NCBI GenBank assembly: GCA_946887385.1
Contig: CAMPKU010000027.1
Span: 1-25,860 of the forward strand
Direction: 5' to 3'
Length of the DNA stretch: 25,860 nt
DNA from: an uncultured Gammaproteobacteria bacterium
GTDB lineage: Bacteria > Pseudomonadota > Gammaproteobacteria > Rariloculales > Rariloculaceae
The position numbers and the translations under genes were made by a program. The notes beneath the pieces were generated by a model. That model searched no databases. It saw only the letters and a program-made list of their open reading frames with translations, and was not told the origin of the DNA. This document shows positions 1 through 7,548 of the stretch, piece after piece (positions within the stretch are counted from its first letter, which is position 1; each line of letters begins with the position of its first letter).

Positions 1-11
1 TCTTTCGCTCG

Positions 12-560
12 CTACTCGCTCGTTGCCGGTTCCGTGGCTTCGGGCGCTGTGTCCGCGGCCGGAAGCTCTACCTGCTCCGTTCTCACGGCCTCGCGCATGC
101 TGCGCCGGCGAGGCCGCCGCTCGCGGCTCTCCTCGGTTGCGGCCGTGAGATCCTCGAGCTCCGTTTCGGTGATCGGCACGAACTGACCGAGCGGGCAGAG
201 GAAAGCCGGCACGTAGCTGCCGGGTCTCGTTTCCCATAGCACCTGGAAGCTGTCGCCCGCGCAGACGCGGTTGTTGCTGATGCCGTAGTTCACGATCGTG
301 CGAGGTTTCAGGCTGGGGCACTCGCGCGGTAGATAGTTGTTATAGATGGTGCCGTCGCGCGTGAAGAACACGATGTTCCGGTCGCTGAGGATGCGAGTGC
401 GCCTGATCGTGGGATGGCTCAGGCAGGCGCGCGCCATGCTCGCCGCGTCGTCGTCCGGCGCGTCCTCGCCGTCTTGCGCAGCCAGCGGTGTGCCGAGGAT
501 CAGGGCGGCCAGTGCCGCGCAGCCGACCGCTAAGGCTTGCGAAATTCGGCGCTGGCTCAT
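12..560 (-). CDS. DUF6491-type exported protein
   Basis: Encodes about 182 residues. Residues 1-28 form a Sec signal peptide: basic MSQRR, a hydrophobic Ala/Leu core, then a probable cleavage after PLAA. The mature part carries RTRILSDRNIVFFTRDG, a CPSLKPRT stretch and several cysteines (ARACLS, ECPSL, NRVCAG, FLCPLG). This Cys pattern and the 'R-I-D-D-R-T-hydrophobic-T' style core resemble the small DUF6491 family of exported gammaproteobacterial proteins, whose function is unknown. The C-terminal 50 residues are charged and low in complexity (ERRPRRR, then Ala/Thr/Glu-rich). The frame stays open far upstream, antisense to the next gene, but ATG 560 is the only start that places the signal peptide at the N-terminus. 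It is divergent from the flavoprotein gene at 687. Family assignment is from memory of the motif, so it is moderate; that the gene is real is more secure. Confidence 0.7.
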   Translation of the reverse strand: MSQRRISQALAVGCAALAALILGTPLAAQDGEDAPDDDAASMARACLSHPTIRRTRILSDRNIVFFTRDGTIYNNYLPRECPSLKPRTIVNYGISNNRVCAGDSFQVLWETRPGSYVPAFLCPLGQFVPITETELEDLTAATEESRERRPRRRSMREAVRTEQVELPAADTAPEATEPATSE

Positions 561-686
561 GCGTGCGTGCTCCCGAGCTGGCTCTGCGGAACGTAATGAC
601 GACGAGCGAACGATAGGTTCATTCGGCGGCTTGCCATTTCGCGCCCGGCAGGCGAGTCTCGTCCGTGCGATTTCAGGAGCCACAGC
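561..686. promoter_or_regulatory. Divergent intergenic region
   Basis: This 126-base gap separates the DUF6491 gene from the flavoprotein/GlcDEF operon and must hold promoters for both. The only firm element is the AGGAG ribosome binding site at 675-679, seven bases before ATG 687. TTGCCA near 632 could be a -35 for the operon, but no convincing -10 follows at normal spacing, so I do not call a promoter. Confidence 0.4.
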
Positions 687-2288
687 ATGAGCGTACCACC
701 GGGTGTAAGCGAGCGGGATTTCGAGCGGGCGGTGGCCCGCTTTCGGTCCGTCGTGGGGGCCGATTGGGTCTTCACGAGCGATGAGGATGTCGGGCTGTAC
801 CGCGACGCGTACTCGCCCCTGGTAAGCGAACCCGAGGAGAAGGTTGCATCGGCTGCCGTGGCGCCGGAATCCACCGAGCAGGTACAGGAAATTGTCCGTA
901 TTGCCAACGAGTTCCGAATCCCGCTTTATCCAATTTCTACGGGCCGAAACTTGGGCTACGGCGGGTCGGCGCCGGTTCTCTCGGGCAGCGTCGTGCTCGA
1001 TTTGAAGCGCATGAACCGTATCCTCGAGGTCGACGAGCGCAACGCTTACGCGCTCGTGGAGCCTGGCGTCAGCTACTTCGATTTGTACCGCCACATCGAA
1101 GAGCGCGGGCTCAAGGTCTGGATCGACTGCCCGGACCCCGGCTGGGGCAGCATCGTGGGCAACGCGCTCGATCACGGCGTGGGCTATACGATGAACCCGT
1201 ATCGCGACCACTGGGGCGCTCAGTGCGGTCTCGAGGCCGTCACGGGCGACGGCGAGCTCGTGCGCACGGGAATGGGTGCGCTGCCCGGAGCCCGAACTTG
1301 GCAGCAGTTCAAGTACGGCTATGGACCGTACTTGGACGGAATTTTTTCGCAATCGAACTTCGGCGTCGTCACGAAGATGGGCATTTGGCTGATGCCGCAG
1401 CCGGAGGCGTACGTCGATTGCAGCGTCGACGTTTTCGGGCACGACGACATCATCCCGCTCGTCGATCACATGAATTACGTGATGAACACGGGGCTGCAGA
1501 ACGCCGGCACCAACTTGCAGTCGCCGCTGCGTTTCGCGGTGGCCTCGAACCCGGAGCTGCGCGCGGCCCTTGCGAGCGAAGACCCGGCAGAAATCGAAAA
1601 GCTCAACGCGTTCTCGCGCGAGCGTGAGGTGCCGTTCTACTCGAACGTGTTCAAGTTCTACGGCCCCGAAGAGGTGGTGCGTGCGCAGCTCGAGTACACG
1701 CGCCGGCGCTTGCTCACGATTCCGGGCGCGCGCTTCCGCGAGGGAGCGTTCTATAAGTTCCCGATCACGGCCGAGCAAAAGGCGAGCGTACGCGACCCGC
1801 AGGATCTCGGCATCCCGACTCTCGAAACGTTCTCGATCGGGGCGCGCTCGAATTTCGCACCCGCCACGCGCGGCCACCTGGGATTTTCGCCCGTGATTCC
1901 GATGCGCGGCGAAGACGTGATCGAGTCGCAGCGTGTTTTTCAACGCGTGCTGCAGGAGATCGGCACGGACGGGGCGCTGCTCGTGTTCCCGCAGTCGTAT
2001 CACCCGCGCACGTTCGTGATTCTGTGCATGTTTTACGTGCTGCCGGACCCGGCGGCGAATCAAGCCGTGCGGCGCACGTTCCGGCGGCTCGTGGAGGTGG
2101 CGGCCGAGCACGGTTGGGGCGAATACCGCACGCATACCGCCTTCATGGACGATTGCGCAGCCGCGTACTCGTTCAACGATCACGCGCTCCGAAAGCTTCA
2201 GGAGAAGATCAAGGACGCCGTGGATCCCAACGGAATCTTGTCCGCGGGCCGCTACGGCATCTGGCCGAAGCATCTGCGCAACGGTTGA
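687..2288 (+). CDS. VAO/4-cresol dehydrogenase-type FAD flavoprotein
   Basis: The 533-residue protein has the length of the family (PCMH about 520, VAO 560). An N-terminal PCMH-type FAD domain spans about 45-240, with PISTGRNLGYGGSAP at 82-96 as the pyrophosphate-binding loop and CPDPGWGSIVGNALDHGVGY at 148-167. The C-terminal cap ends with EYRTHTAFMDD near 479-489; its Tyr480-Arg481 pair matches the phenolate-binding Tyr-Arg of vanillyl-alcohol oxidase. Asp150 sits where the VAO catalytic Asp is expected. His397 in GHLGFSP lies in the region of the covalent FAD residue (His in VAO, Tyr in PCMH); alignment is needed to settle which type. Such enzymes oxidise para-alkyl or para-allyl phenols through quinone methides. 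No signal peptide is seen and no PchC-type cytochrome c is adjacent. AGGAG at 675-679 supports the start. It heads the glcDEF operon with 19 bases to glcD, which is unusual company. The substrate is unknown. Confidence 0.85.
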   Translation: MSVPPGVSERDFERAVARFRSVVGADWVFTSDEDVGLYRDAYSPLVSEPEEKVASAAVAPESTEQVQEIVRIANEFRIPLYPISTGRNLGYGGSAPVLSGSVVLDLKRMNRILEVDERNAYALVEPGVSYFDLYRHIEERGLKVWIDCPDPGWGSIVGNALDHGVGYTMNPYRDHWGAQCGLEAVTGDGELVRTGMGALPGARTWQQFKYGYGPYLDGIFSQSNFGVVTKMGIWLMPQPEAYVDCSVDVFGHDDIIPLVDHMNYVMNTGLQNAGTNLQSPLRFAVASNPELRAALASEDPAEIEKLNAFSREREVPFYSNVFKFYGPEEVVRAQLEYTRRRLLTIPGARFREGAFYKFPITAEQKASVRDPQDLGIPTLETFSIGARSNFAPATRGHLGFSPVIPMRGEDVIESQRVFQRVLQEIGTDGALLVFPQSYHPRTFVILCMFYVLPDPAANQAVRRTFRRLVEVAAEHGWGEYRTHTAFMDDCAAAYSFNDHALRKLQEKIKDAVDPNGILSAGRYGIWPKHLRNG

Positions 2289-2307
2289 GACGAGGCTCGC
2301 GCGCGCC

Positions 2308-3798
2308 ATGATTTGCTTGCCCGATCCCGATTCGGCGATCGTCGCGCGCCGCGGCGATATCGTGCGCGGCCTGCGCGCGCTCGTGGCGGCGGACAGCGTA
2401 ATCGCCGACGACCTGCGCCTGGCGGCCTACGAGACGGACGCGTTAACGGCGTATCGACGTAAGCCGCTCGCCGTCGTGCTGCCGGAAACCACGGCCGAGG
2501 TGGCCGCGGTGCTCGCGTTCGCGCAGCGCGAGGGCGTGAAGATCGTGCCGCGCGGCGCAGGCACGTCGCTCTCGGGCGGCGCCATTCCCGCCGAAGACGC
2601 CATCGTCGTGGGGCTCGGCAAGTTCAACAAGATCCTCGAGATCGACTACGCGAACCGCTGCGTCGTTGCGCAAAGCGGCGTGACGAATCTTGCGCTGAGC
2701 CACGCCGTGGCGGACGAGGGCTTCTACTACGCGCCGGATCCCTCGAGCCAGATCGCGTGCACGATCGGCGGCAACGTGGCCGAGAACTCCGGCGGCGTGC
2801 ATTGCTTGAAGTACGGGCTCACCACCAACAACGTGTTGGGGCTCACCCTCGTGACGCCGCAGGGCGAGGAGATGCGCTTCGGCGGCAAGCACCTCGACAG
2901 CGGTCACTACGATCTGCTCGGCCTCACGGTGGGCTCGGAAGGGTTGATCGGCATTGTCACGGAAGTGATCGTGCGCATCTTGAAGCGCCCGCAGACGGCG
3001 CGGGCGTTGCTGATCGGCTTCGATGCCGTCGAGAACGCGGGCGCGTGCGTGGCGGCCATCATCGGCGACGGCGTGATTCCGGCCGGTATGGAGATGATGG
3101 ACAAGCCCGCGATTCATGCCGCCGAAGCGTTCGTGCACGTGGGCTATCCGCTCGACGTGGAGGCGCTCTTGATCGTGGAGCTCGACGGCCCGGCCGTCGA
3201 GGTGGATTACCTCATCGAGCGGGTGCGCGCCATCGCGGAGCGCAATGCCGCGCGGGGCATTCGCGTGTCCACGAGCGAGCGCGAGCGGCTCGCGTTCTGG
3301 GCCGGACGCAAGTCGGCGTTTCCGGCCGTCGGGCGATTGAGCCCCGACTATTACTGCATGGACGGCACCATTCCGCGCCGCGAGCTGCCGCGTGTGCTGC
3401 GCGCAATGGGTGAGATGCAGGACCGTTACGGGCTGCGCGTGGCGAACGTGTTTCATGCCGGCGACGGCAACCTTCATCCGCTGATCCTCTACGACGCCAA
3501 CGTGCCGGGCGAGATCGACAAGGCCGAAGCGTTCGGCTTCGAGATCTTGAAGCTGTGCGTGGACGTCGGCGGCGTGTTGACGGGCGAGCACGGCGTGGGG
3601 CTCGAGAAGCGCGATCTCATGACGTATCAGTTCGACGCCGCGGACCTCGAGATTCAACATCGCGTGAAGCACGCTTTCGATCCCGACGTGCGCTTCAACC
3701 CCGGCAAGGTGTATCCGACGCTGCGCCGCTGCGCGGAGCAGGGCCGGGAGCACGTCCACTCGGGCGCCGAACGCTTCGCGCACCTGCCGCGGTTCTAG
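2308..3798 (+). CDS. glcD: Glycolate oxidase, FAD subunit GlcD
   Basis: The 496-residue protein matches the usual length of GlcD (499 in E. coli). It oxidises glycolate, or possibly a related D-2-hydroxy acid such as D-lactate, to the 2-oxo acid, with GlcE and GlcF passing electrons to the membrane quinone pool. An FAD-binding_4 domain covers about 50-230, with RGAGTSLSGGAIP as the pyrophosphate loop and CTIGGNVAENSGG as the second FAD segment. The C-terminal oxidase domain carries NVFHAGDGNLHP (metal and substrate histidines) and TGEHGVGLEKR, both signatures of the GlcD/lactate dehydrogenase family, and ends with FNPGKVYP. It starts 19 bases after the upstream flavoprotein and ends two bases before glcE. 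Together with both partner subunits immediately downstream, the complex assignment is strong; glycolate specificity rests on context. Confidence 0.93.
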   Translation: MICLPDPDSAIVARRGDIVRGLRALVAADSVIADDLRLAAYETDALTAYRRKPLAVVLPETTAEVAAVLAFAQREGVKIVPRGAGTSLSGGAIPAEDAIVVGLGKFNKILEIDYANRCVVAQSGVTNLALSHAVADEGFYYAPDPSSQIACTIGGNVAENSGGVHCLKYGLTTNNVLGLTLVTPQGEEMRFGGKHLDSGHYDLLGLTVGSEGLIGIVTEVIVRILKRPQTARALLIGFDAVENAGACVAAIIGDGVIPAGMEMMDKPAIHAAEAFVHVGYPLDVEALLIVELDGPAVEVDYLIERVRAIAERNAARGIRVSTSERERLAFWAGRKSAFPAVGRLSPDYYCMDGTIPRRELPRVLRAMGEMQDRYGLRVANVFHAGDGNLHPLILYDANVPGEIDKAEAFGFEILKLCVDVGGVLTGEHGVGLEKRDLMTYQFDAADLEIQHRVKHAFDPDVRFNPGKVYPTLRRCAEQGREHVHSGAERFAHLPRF

Positions 3799-3800
3799 GC

Positions 3801-4934
3801 ATGGCCACGGAGCCTACGCCGGCGCGACTCGTTCCGCGCGATGCCGCGGACGTTGCTGCGATCGTTGCGGCTGCCACGCGTCCGCTCGAGCCGATTGGCC
3901 GCGGCTCGAAACGCCAAATCGGCAAGCCCGTCGACGCGGAGCTTCTCGACCTCGGCGCGCTCGCAGGTCTAGCGAGCTATGAGCCCGCCGAGCTCGTGCT
4001 CACGGCCGGTGCCGCTACGCCGCTCGCGGTTCTCGAGGATGCGCTCGCCGCCCACGGCCAACGGCTTGCATTCGAGCCGCCGGATTTCGGACGGCTGCTC
4101 GGCAGCGAGCGGCCGCAGACCATCGGCGGGGTGCTCGCCGCGAATCTCGCCGGCTCGCGGCGCGTGACGGCCGGTGCTGCGCGCGATCACTTCCTGGGAT
4201 TCAAAGCCGTGACCGGGTGCGGCGAGCCGTTCAAGGCGGGCGGCAAGGTAGTCAAGAACGTCACCGGCTACGACTTGCCGAAGCTGCTCGCGGGGTCCTG
4301 GGGCACGTTGGCCGTGCTCACGGAGGTGACCATGCGCGTGGCGCCTTCGCCGGAGCTCGATCGCACGCTCGTCGTTGCGAGCGGTTCTGCCGGCGAATGC
4401 CTCGCGTTGCTGCGCGCCGCGCTGAGCTCGCCGTACGACGTGTCCGCGGCCGGCGTGGACCCCGCGCGAGGCAGCTTGCTGCGGCTCGAAGGATTCGCCG
4501 CGTCCGTCGACGCGCGCACGCGCGCGCTGTGCGACGCACTGGGCTGCACTCCGGATGCCGTGCTCGAGGGCGTCGCGTCGCGCGATTGCTGGCACGACTT
4601 GGCGAGCGGCGCGGAGCTCGCGACTAGCGCCGTCGTCTGGCGCATCTCGGTGCCGCCGGCGGATGCGCTGCGCGTGCTCGATCGGCTCGAGCCGGACCGG
4701 TATCTGCTCGATTGGGGCGGGGGAATGATTCTCGCGGCGGTCGATGCGGTAGACGCCGCGCGGGTGCGCGGCGCGTTGGCGGGCGGCCACGCCACGCTCC
4801 TGAAGGCGCCGGCGGCAGCGCGTGCGGCTACGGCCGTGTTCCAGCCGCAGCCGCCGGCCGTGGCGGCGGTCACGGCTCGGTTGCGCAGCGCGTTCGATCC
4901 GCGCGGTATCCTGAACCCGGGCCGAATGGACTAA
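3801..4934 (+). CDS. glcE: Glycolate oxidase, FAD-binding subunit GlcE
   Basis: The protein has 377 residues, a little longer than E. coli GlcE (350). It is the second flavin-domain subunit of the glycolate oxidase complex. It keeps only the FAD-binding_4 domain: GRGSKRQIG near 32-40 for the pyrophosphate loop, QTIGGVLAANLAGSRR near 108-123, and GGKVVKNVTGYDLPKLLAGS, the typical GlcE stretch. The protein ends in FDPRGILNPGRMD, the usual family ending. The frame is open upstream inside glcD, but ATG 3801, two bases after the glcD stop, gives the proper GlcE N-terminus. The tight spacing suggests translational coupling, and glcF follows after 10 bases. Confidence 0.92.
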   Translation: MATEPTPARLVPRDAADVAAIVAAATRPLEPIGRGSKRQIGKPVDAELLDLGALAGLASYEPAELVLTAGAATPLAVLEDALAAHGQRLAFEPPDFGRLLGSERPQTIGGVLAANLAGSRRVTAGAARDHFLGFKAVTGCGEPFKAGGKVVKNVTGYDLPKLLAGSWGTLAVLTEVTMRVAPSPELDRTLVVASGSAGECLALLRAALSSPYDVSAAGVDPARGSLLRLEGFAASVDARTRALCDALGCTPDAVLEGVASRDCWHDLASGAELATSAVVWRISVPPADALRVLDRLEPDRYLLDWGGGMILAAVDAVDAARVRGALAGGHATLLKAPAAARAATAVFQPQPPAVAAVTARLRSAFDPRGILNPGRMD

Positions 4935-4944
4935 GGGCCGCCTC

Positions 4945-6270
4945 GTGCAGACTCGCTTCACCGCTCGCCAACTCGAAACCGCCGTCGTCGCCGCCAGCGA
5001 GCCGATTCTGCGGAAGTGCGTACATTGCGGCTTTTGCACCGCGACGTGTCCTACTTATGTGCTGCTCGGCGACGAGCTCGACAGTCCAAGAGGGCGCATC
5101 TATCTGATCAAGGACATGCTCGAGAACGACCAGCCGGCGACCGCCGGCGTCGTGAAGCACATCGACCGGTGCTTGAGCTGTCTCTCCTGCATGACCACGT
5201 GCCCCTCGGGCGTGCACTTTCAACATCTGATCGACCACGCGCGCGTGCACGTCGAGCGCACGTATCGGCGGCCGTTCGCCGAGCGCTGGCTGCGCGCTGC
5301 GCTGGCGGGAGTGCTGCCGTATCCGCGGCGGGTGCGCGCGGCGTTGGCCGTGGCCGCACTCGCTCGGCCATTCGCGGCGCTGCTGCCTGCGCCCGTGCGC
5401 GCGATGCTCGAGCTCGCGCCGCGCCGTCGGGCAGCGCAGCGGATATCGGAGAGCCGCGCGGCGCCTGAAGCACGGCGCAAGCGCATCGCCTTGCTGACGG
5501 GCTGCGTGCAGACCGTGATCGCGCCCGAGATCAACGCGGCGACCATTCGCTTGCTGAAGCGCAGCGGCGCCGAGGTCGTCGCGATCGACGGCTGCTGCGG
5601 CGCGCTCGTGCACCACCTTGGCAAAGAGCGGCGCGCGAACGCGCTCGGCGCAGCGCTCGTCGAGCGCCTGGCACGCGAGCTCGAAGGGCAAGGGCTCGAC
5701 GCGATCGTGGCAAACGCATCCGGCTGCGGCACGCACGTCAAAGACTACGGTTACGTGTTCCGCGACGACGCCGCGCTGGCAGCGCGGGCGGCGGCCGTCA
5801 GCGCCAAGGCGCGCGACGTCACCGAGTTGCTGAGCGAGCTCGGTCTGCCGCCCGCGCAACCGCTCACGCCGAAGCCGATCGTGGCCTATCACTCGGCCTG
5901 CTCGATGCAGCACGGGCAGAAGATCGACGGGCCGCCGCGGGAGTTGCTAGCGGCGGCCGGTCTCGAAGTTCGGGAGATCGCCGAAGGGCATTTGTGCTGC
6001 GGCTCCGCCGGCACCTATAACGTGCTTCAGCCTACGATCGCTGCGCGCCTGCGCGACCGCAAGCTTGCGCACATTGCGCGAACGGGAGCCGACGTGGTGG
6101 CCACGGGTAACGTGGGCTGCATCACGCAGCTTGCCGCGCGCGCCGGCGTGCCGGTGGTTCACACGGTGGAGCTGCTCGACTGGGCCACAGGCGGGCCGCC
6201 GCCGCCGGCGCTAACACACTTCGCAAAGCCGCAACTCTCGAGTGCGGCAGACGCAAATGGAGGTAGGTAA
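4945..6270 (+). CDS. glcF: Glycolate oxidase, iron-sulfur subunit GlcF
   Basis: The 441-residue protein is slightly longer than E. coli GlcF (407). It passes electrons from the flavin subunits to quinone at the inner membrane. Two 4Fe-4S clusters are visible: Cys25/28/31/35 in CVHCGFCTATCP and Cys76/79/82/86 in CLSCLSCMTTCP. The C-terminal half has two cysteine-rich CCG segments: GCVQT ... GCCGALVHHLG in the first, and HSACSMQHGQK ... GHLCCGSAGTYNVLQ in the second. These are typical of GlcF and heterodisulfide reductase-like subunits. It uses a GTG start; AAGGG overlapping the glcE stop at about 4933-4937 is the likely ribosome binding site. The stop codon is one base before the next gene, so all five genes of this strand look like one transcript. 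Confidence 0.93.
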   Translation: MQTRFTARQLETAVVAASEPILRKCVHCGFCTATCPTYVLLGDELDSPRGRIYLIKDMLENDQPATAGVVKHIDRCLSCLSCMTTCPSGVHFQHLIDHARVHVERTYRRPFAERWLRAALAGVLPYPRRVRAALAVAALARPFAALLPAPVRAMLELAPRRRAAQRISESRAAPEARRKRIALLTGCVQTVIAPEINAATIRLLKRSGAEVVAIDGCCGALVHHLGKERRANALGAALVERLARELEGQGLDAIVANASGCGTHVKDYGYVFRDDAALAARAAAVSAKARDVTELLSELGLPPAQPLTPKPIVAYHSACSMQHGQKIDGPPRELLAAAGLEVREIAEGHLCCGSAGTYNVLQPTIAARLRDRKLAHIARTGADVVATGNVGCITQLAARAGVPVVHTVELLDWATGGPPPPALTHFAKPQLSSAADANGGR

Positions 6271-6271
6271 C

Positions 6272-6964
6272 GTGCTCGATCCGAAACGACTGCTGGATCA
6301 ACTGCTCGGCTCCGAATTCGGCGCAAATGCCGGCTCCGCCGCCCGAGGATTTACGGAACGCCTGGACGGGATGAGCGGCTCCAAAGGCTTCGCGAGCGGC
6401 GCAGTGGCGGGCGGATTGCTCGGTTTGCTGCTCGGCGGCAACAAGCGGCGCAGGCTCGGGGGCGGCTTCATGGGTTACGGCGGCGCGGCGGTCATCGGGG
6501 CTCTGGCCTTGCAGGCGTATCAGAACTATCAACGCCAGCAGAGCGGGGCGCCGCCTACCACTCATGTGGACCCGACCACATTGCCGCATCTGCGCCCCAG
6601 CGCCGATGGCACGCCATTCGAGCTCACGCTCGTGCGAGCGATGGTGGGCGCCGCAAAGGCAGACGGGCACATCGACGCGGCGGAGCAGCGGCGGCTGTTT
6701 GCCGAGGTGGAGCGGCTAGGTCTCGACGCCGACGCGAAGGCGTACGTGCTCGATCTCTTGACGCACGACATCGATCTCGACTCGCTCGCGGGTGCCGTGA
6801 GCACGCCGGAGCAGGGCGCCGAGCTCTATCTTGCGGCGCGCCTTGCCATCGACGCCGACGAGCCCGCCGAGCGCGCCTATCTCGACGCACTCGGCTCGCG
6901 ATTGAGGTTGCCGGCCGAATTGCGGGCAGCGCTCGATAGCGCGCCGCAGACGCCGTCCGCTTAA
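6272..6964 (+). CDS. DUF533/TerB-like inner-membrane protein
   Basis: The 230-residue protein begins MLDPKRLLDQLLG, followed by a Gly-rich hydrophobic stretch (about 42-80: GAVAGGLLGLLLGG, a KRRR loop, then GAAVIGALALQAYQNY) that probably makes one or two membrane-associated helices. The C-terminal half (about 110-225) reads as a TerB/DUF533 helical domain, with LVRAMVGAAKADGHIDAAEQ as the diagnostic stretch; its acidic residues are thought to bind metal in TerB relatives. The function is unknown; the best-known relative is E. coli YebE. I chose GTG 6272 over the further upstream GTG 6242 because GGAGG at 6259-6263 sits eight bases before it and it follows the glcF stop by one base. The coupling to glcF is unusual for this family. 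Confidence 0.82.
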   Translation: MLDPKRLLDQLLGSEFGANAGSAARGFTERLDGMSGSKGFASGAVAGGLLGLLLGGNKRRRLGGGFMGYGGAAVIGALALQAYQNYQRQQSGAPPTTHVDPTTLPHLRPSADGTPFELTLVRAMVGAAKADGHIDAAEQRRLFAEVERLGLDADAKAYVLDLLTHDIDLDSLAGAVSTPEQGAELYLAARLAIDADEPAERAYLDALGSRLRLPAELRAALDSAPQTPSA

Positions 6965-6965
6965 A

Positions 6966-6994
6966 GCGAAACGGGGGCGCATGCCCCCGTTCGC
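6966..6994. terminator. Hairpin between convergent genes
   Basis: The left arm (6966-6978) and right arm (6983-6994) pair over 12 bp with a single bulged A and a four-base loop, centred on ACGGGGGC/GCCCCCGT. It starts right after the DUF533 stop and precedes the end of the convergent DUF6152 gene, so it can serve both strands. There is no strong T-run, which lowers confidence in intrinsic termination. Confidence 0.6.
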
Positions 6995-7022
6995 ACTTCG
7001 ACAGTGAAGTTTTGGCCGTGCG

Positions 7023-7439
7023 TTACTCGGGCCGCTCGTCCGGTGCGCCGATACCCGACGAGCCGATGAACATCTGCTTGCCGTCGGGGAACGTGATGTC
7101 GCGGGCGTTCGCGCGCAGCGCGCCGTCCTTCGACATGAAACCTTGCACCGTGACTTTCGTGCCGGGCGGCAACGTGTCGCGAGTCCAACCGCGGCGCAGC
7201 AACGCGCTCGGCGCACCGCCTTCGACGGCCCACTCTTCGACCGTGCCGTCTTCCTTCGTCACGTTGATATGCAGCCAGGAGTGCGGGTTGACCCAGCGAA
7301 ACTCCTTGACCACGCCCTCGATCGTGACGGGCTTGTTGGCATCGAACTCAGCCGCGAAGGAGTGATGCGCGAGAGCCGGCACCGCTGCCGTCAGCGACAG
7401 CCCGACGCCCGCGATAAGGCCGATGATGTTCGTACGCAT
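7023..7439 (-). CDS. DUF6152 family exported protein
   Basis: A 138-residue protein with a clear signal peptide (MRTNIIGLIAGVG ... AAVPALA) whose predicted cleavage leaves HHSFAAEFD at the mature N-terminus. The AHHSF start followed by VTIEGVVKEFRWVNPHSW and a short beta-rich domain is the signature of DUF6152, a family of small periplasmic proteins of unknown function. ATG 7439 is preferred over ATG 7454 because GAGGAG (7447-7452 on the opposite strand) lies seven bases upstream of it and the longer form would begin inside that site. It is the last gene of a minus-strand series after the PQQ dehydrogenase and WMG lipoprotein, 105 bases after the latter. An 18-base palindrome sits between the two genes. 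Confidence 0.85.
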   Translation of the reverse strand: MRTNIIGLIAGVGLSLTAAVPALAHHSFAAEFDANKPVTIEGVVKEFRWVNPHSWLHINVTKEDGTVEEWAVEGGAPSALLRRGWTRDTLPPGTKVTVQGFMSKDGALRANARDITFPDGKQMFIGSSGIGAPDERPE

Positions 7440-7530
7440 CGATGTTCTCCTCAATCCTCGGTAGAACCGATCTTGGTGCCTAGTTTATCGCGTTCTTGGG
7501 TCGTTCGGCCCGTGCGGCAATCCCGGCTTG

Positions 7531-7548
7531 GTAAATCCTGGGATTTAC
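7531..7548. promoter_or_regulatory. 18-base palindrome, possible operator
   Basis: The site gtaaatcctgggatttac has perfect 8-base arms (7531-7538 and 7541-7548) around a two-base centre. It overlaps the stop codon of the upstream WMG lipoprotein gene and lies about 92 bases before the DUF6152 start. The two-base centre makes a stable RNA hairpin unlikely, so a dimeric DNA-binding protein site is the better reading. Confidence 0.4.

Noticed and set aside
12..2309. A 765-codon minus-strand open frame covering the flavoprotein gene
   Set aside because: Only its last 182 codons encode a signal peptide and a coherent protein. The rest is Arg/His-rich sequence antisense to a clear flavoprotein, a usual effect of high G+C.
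2443..3783. A 446-codon minus-strand open frame
   Set aside because: Antisense to glcD; no ribosome binding site and chance composition.
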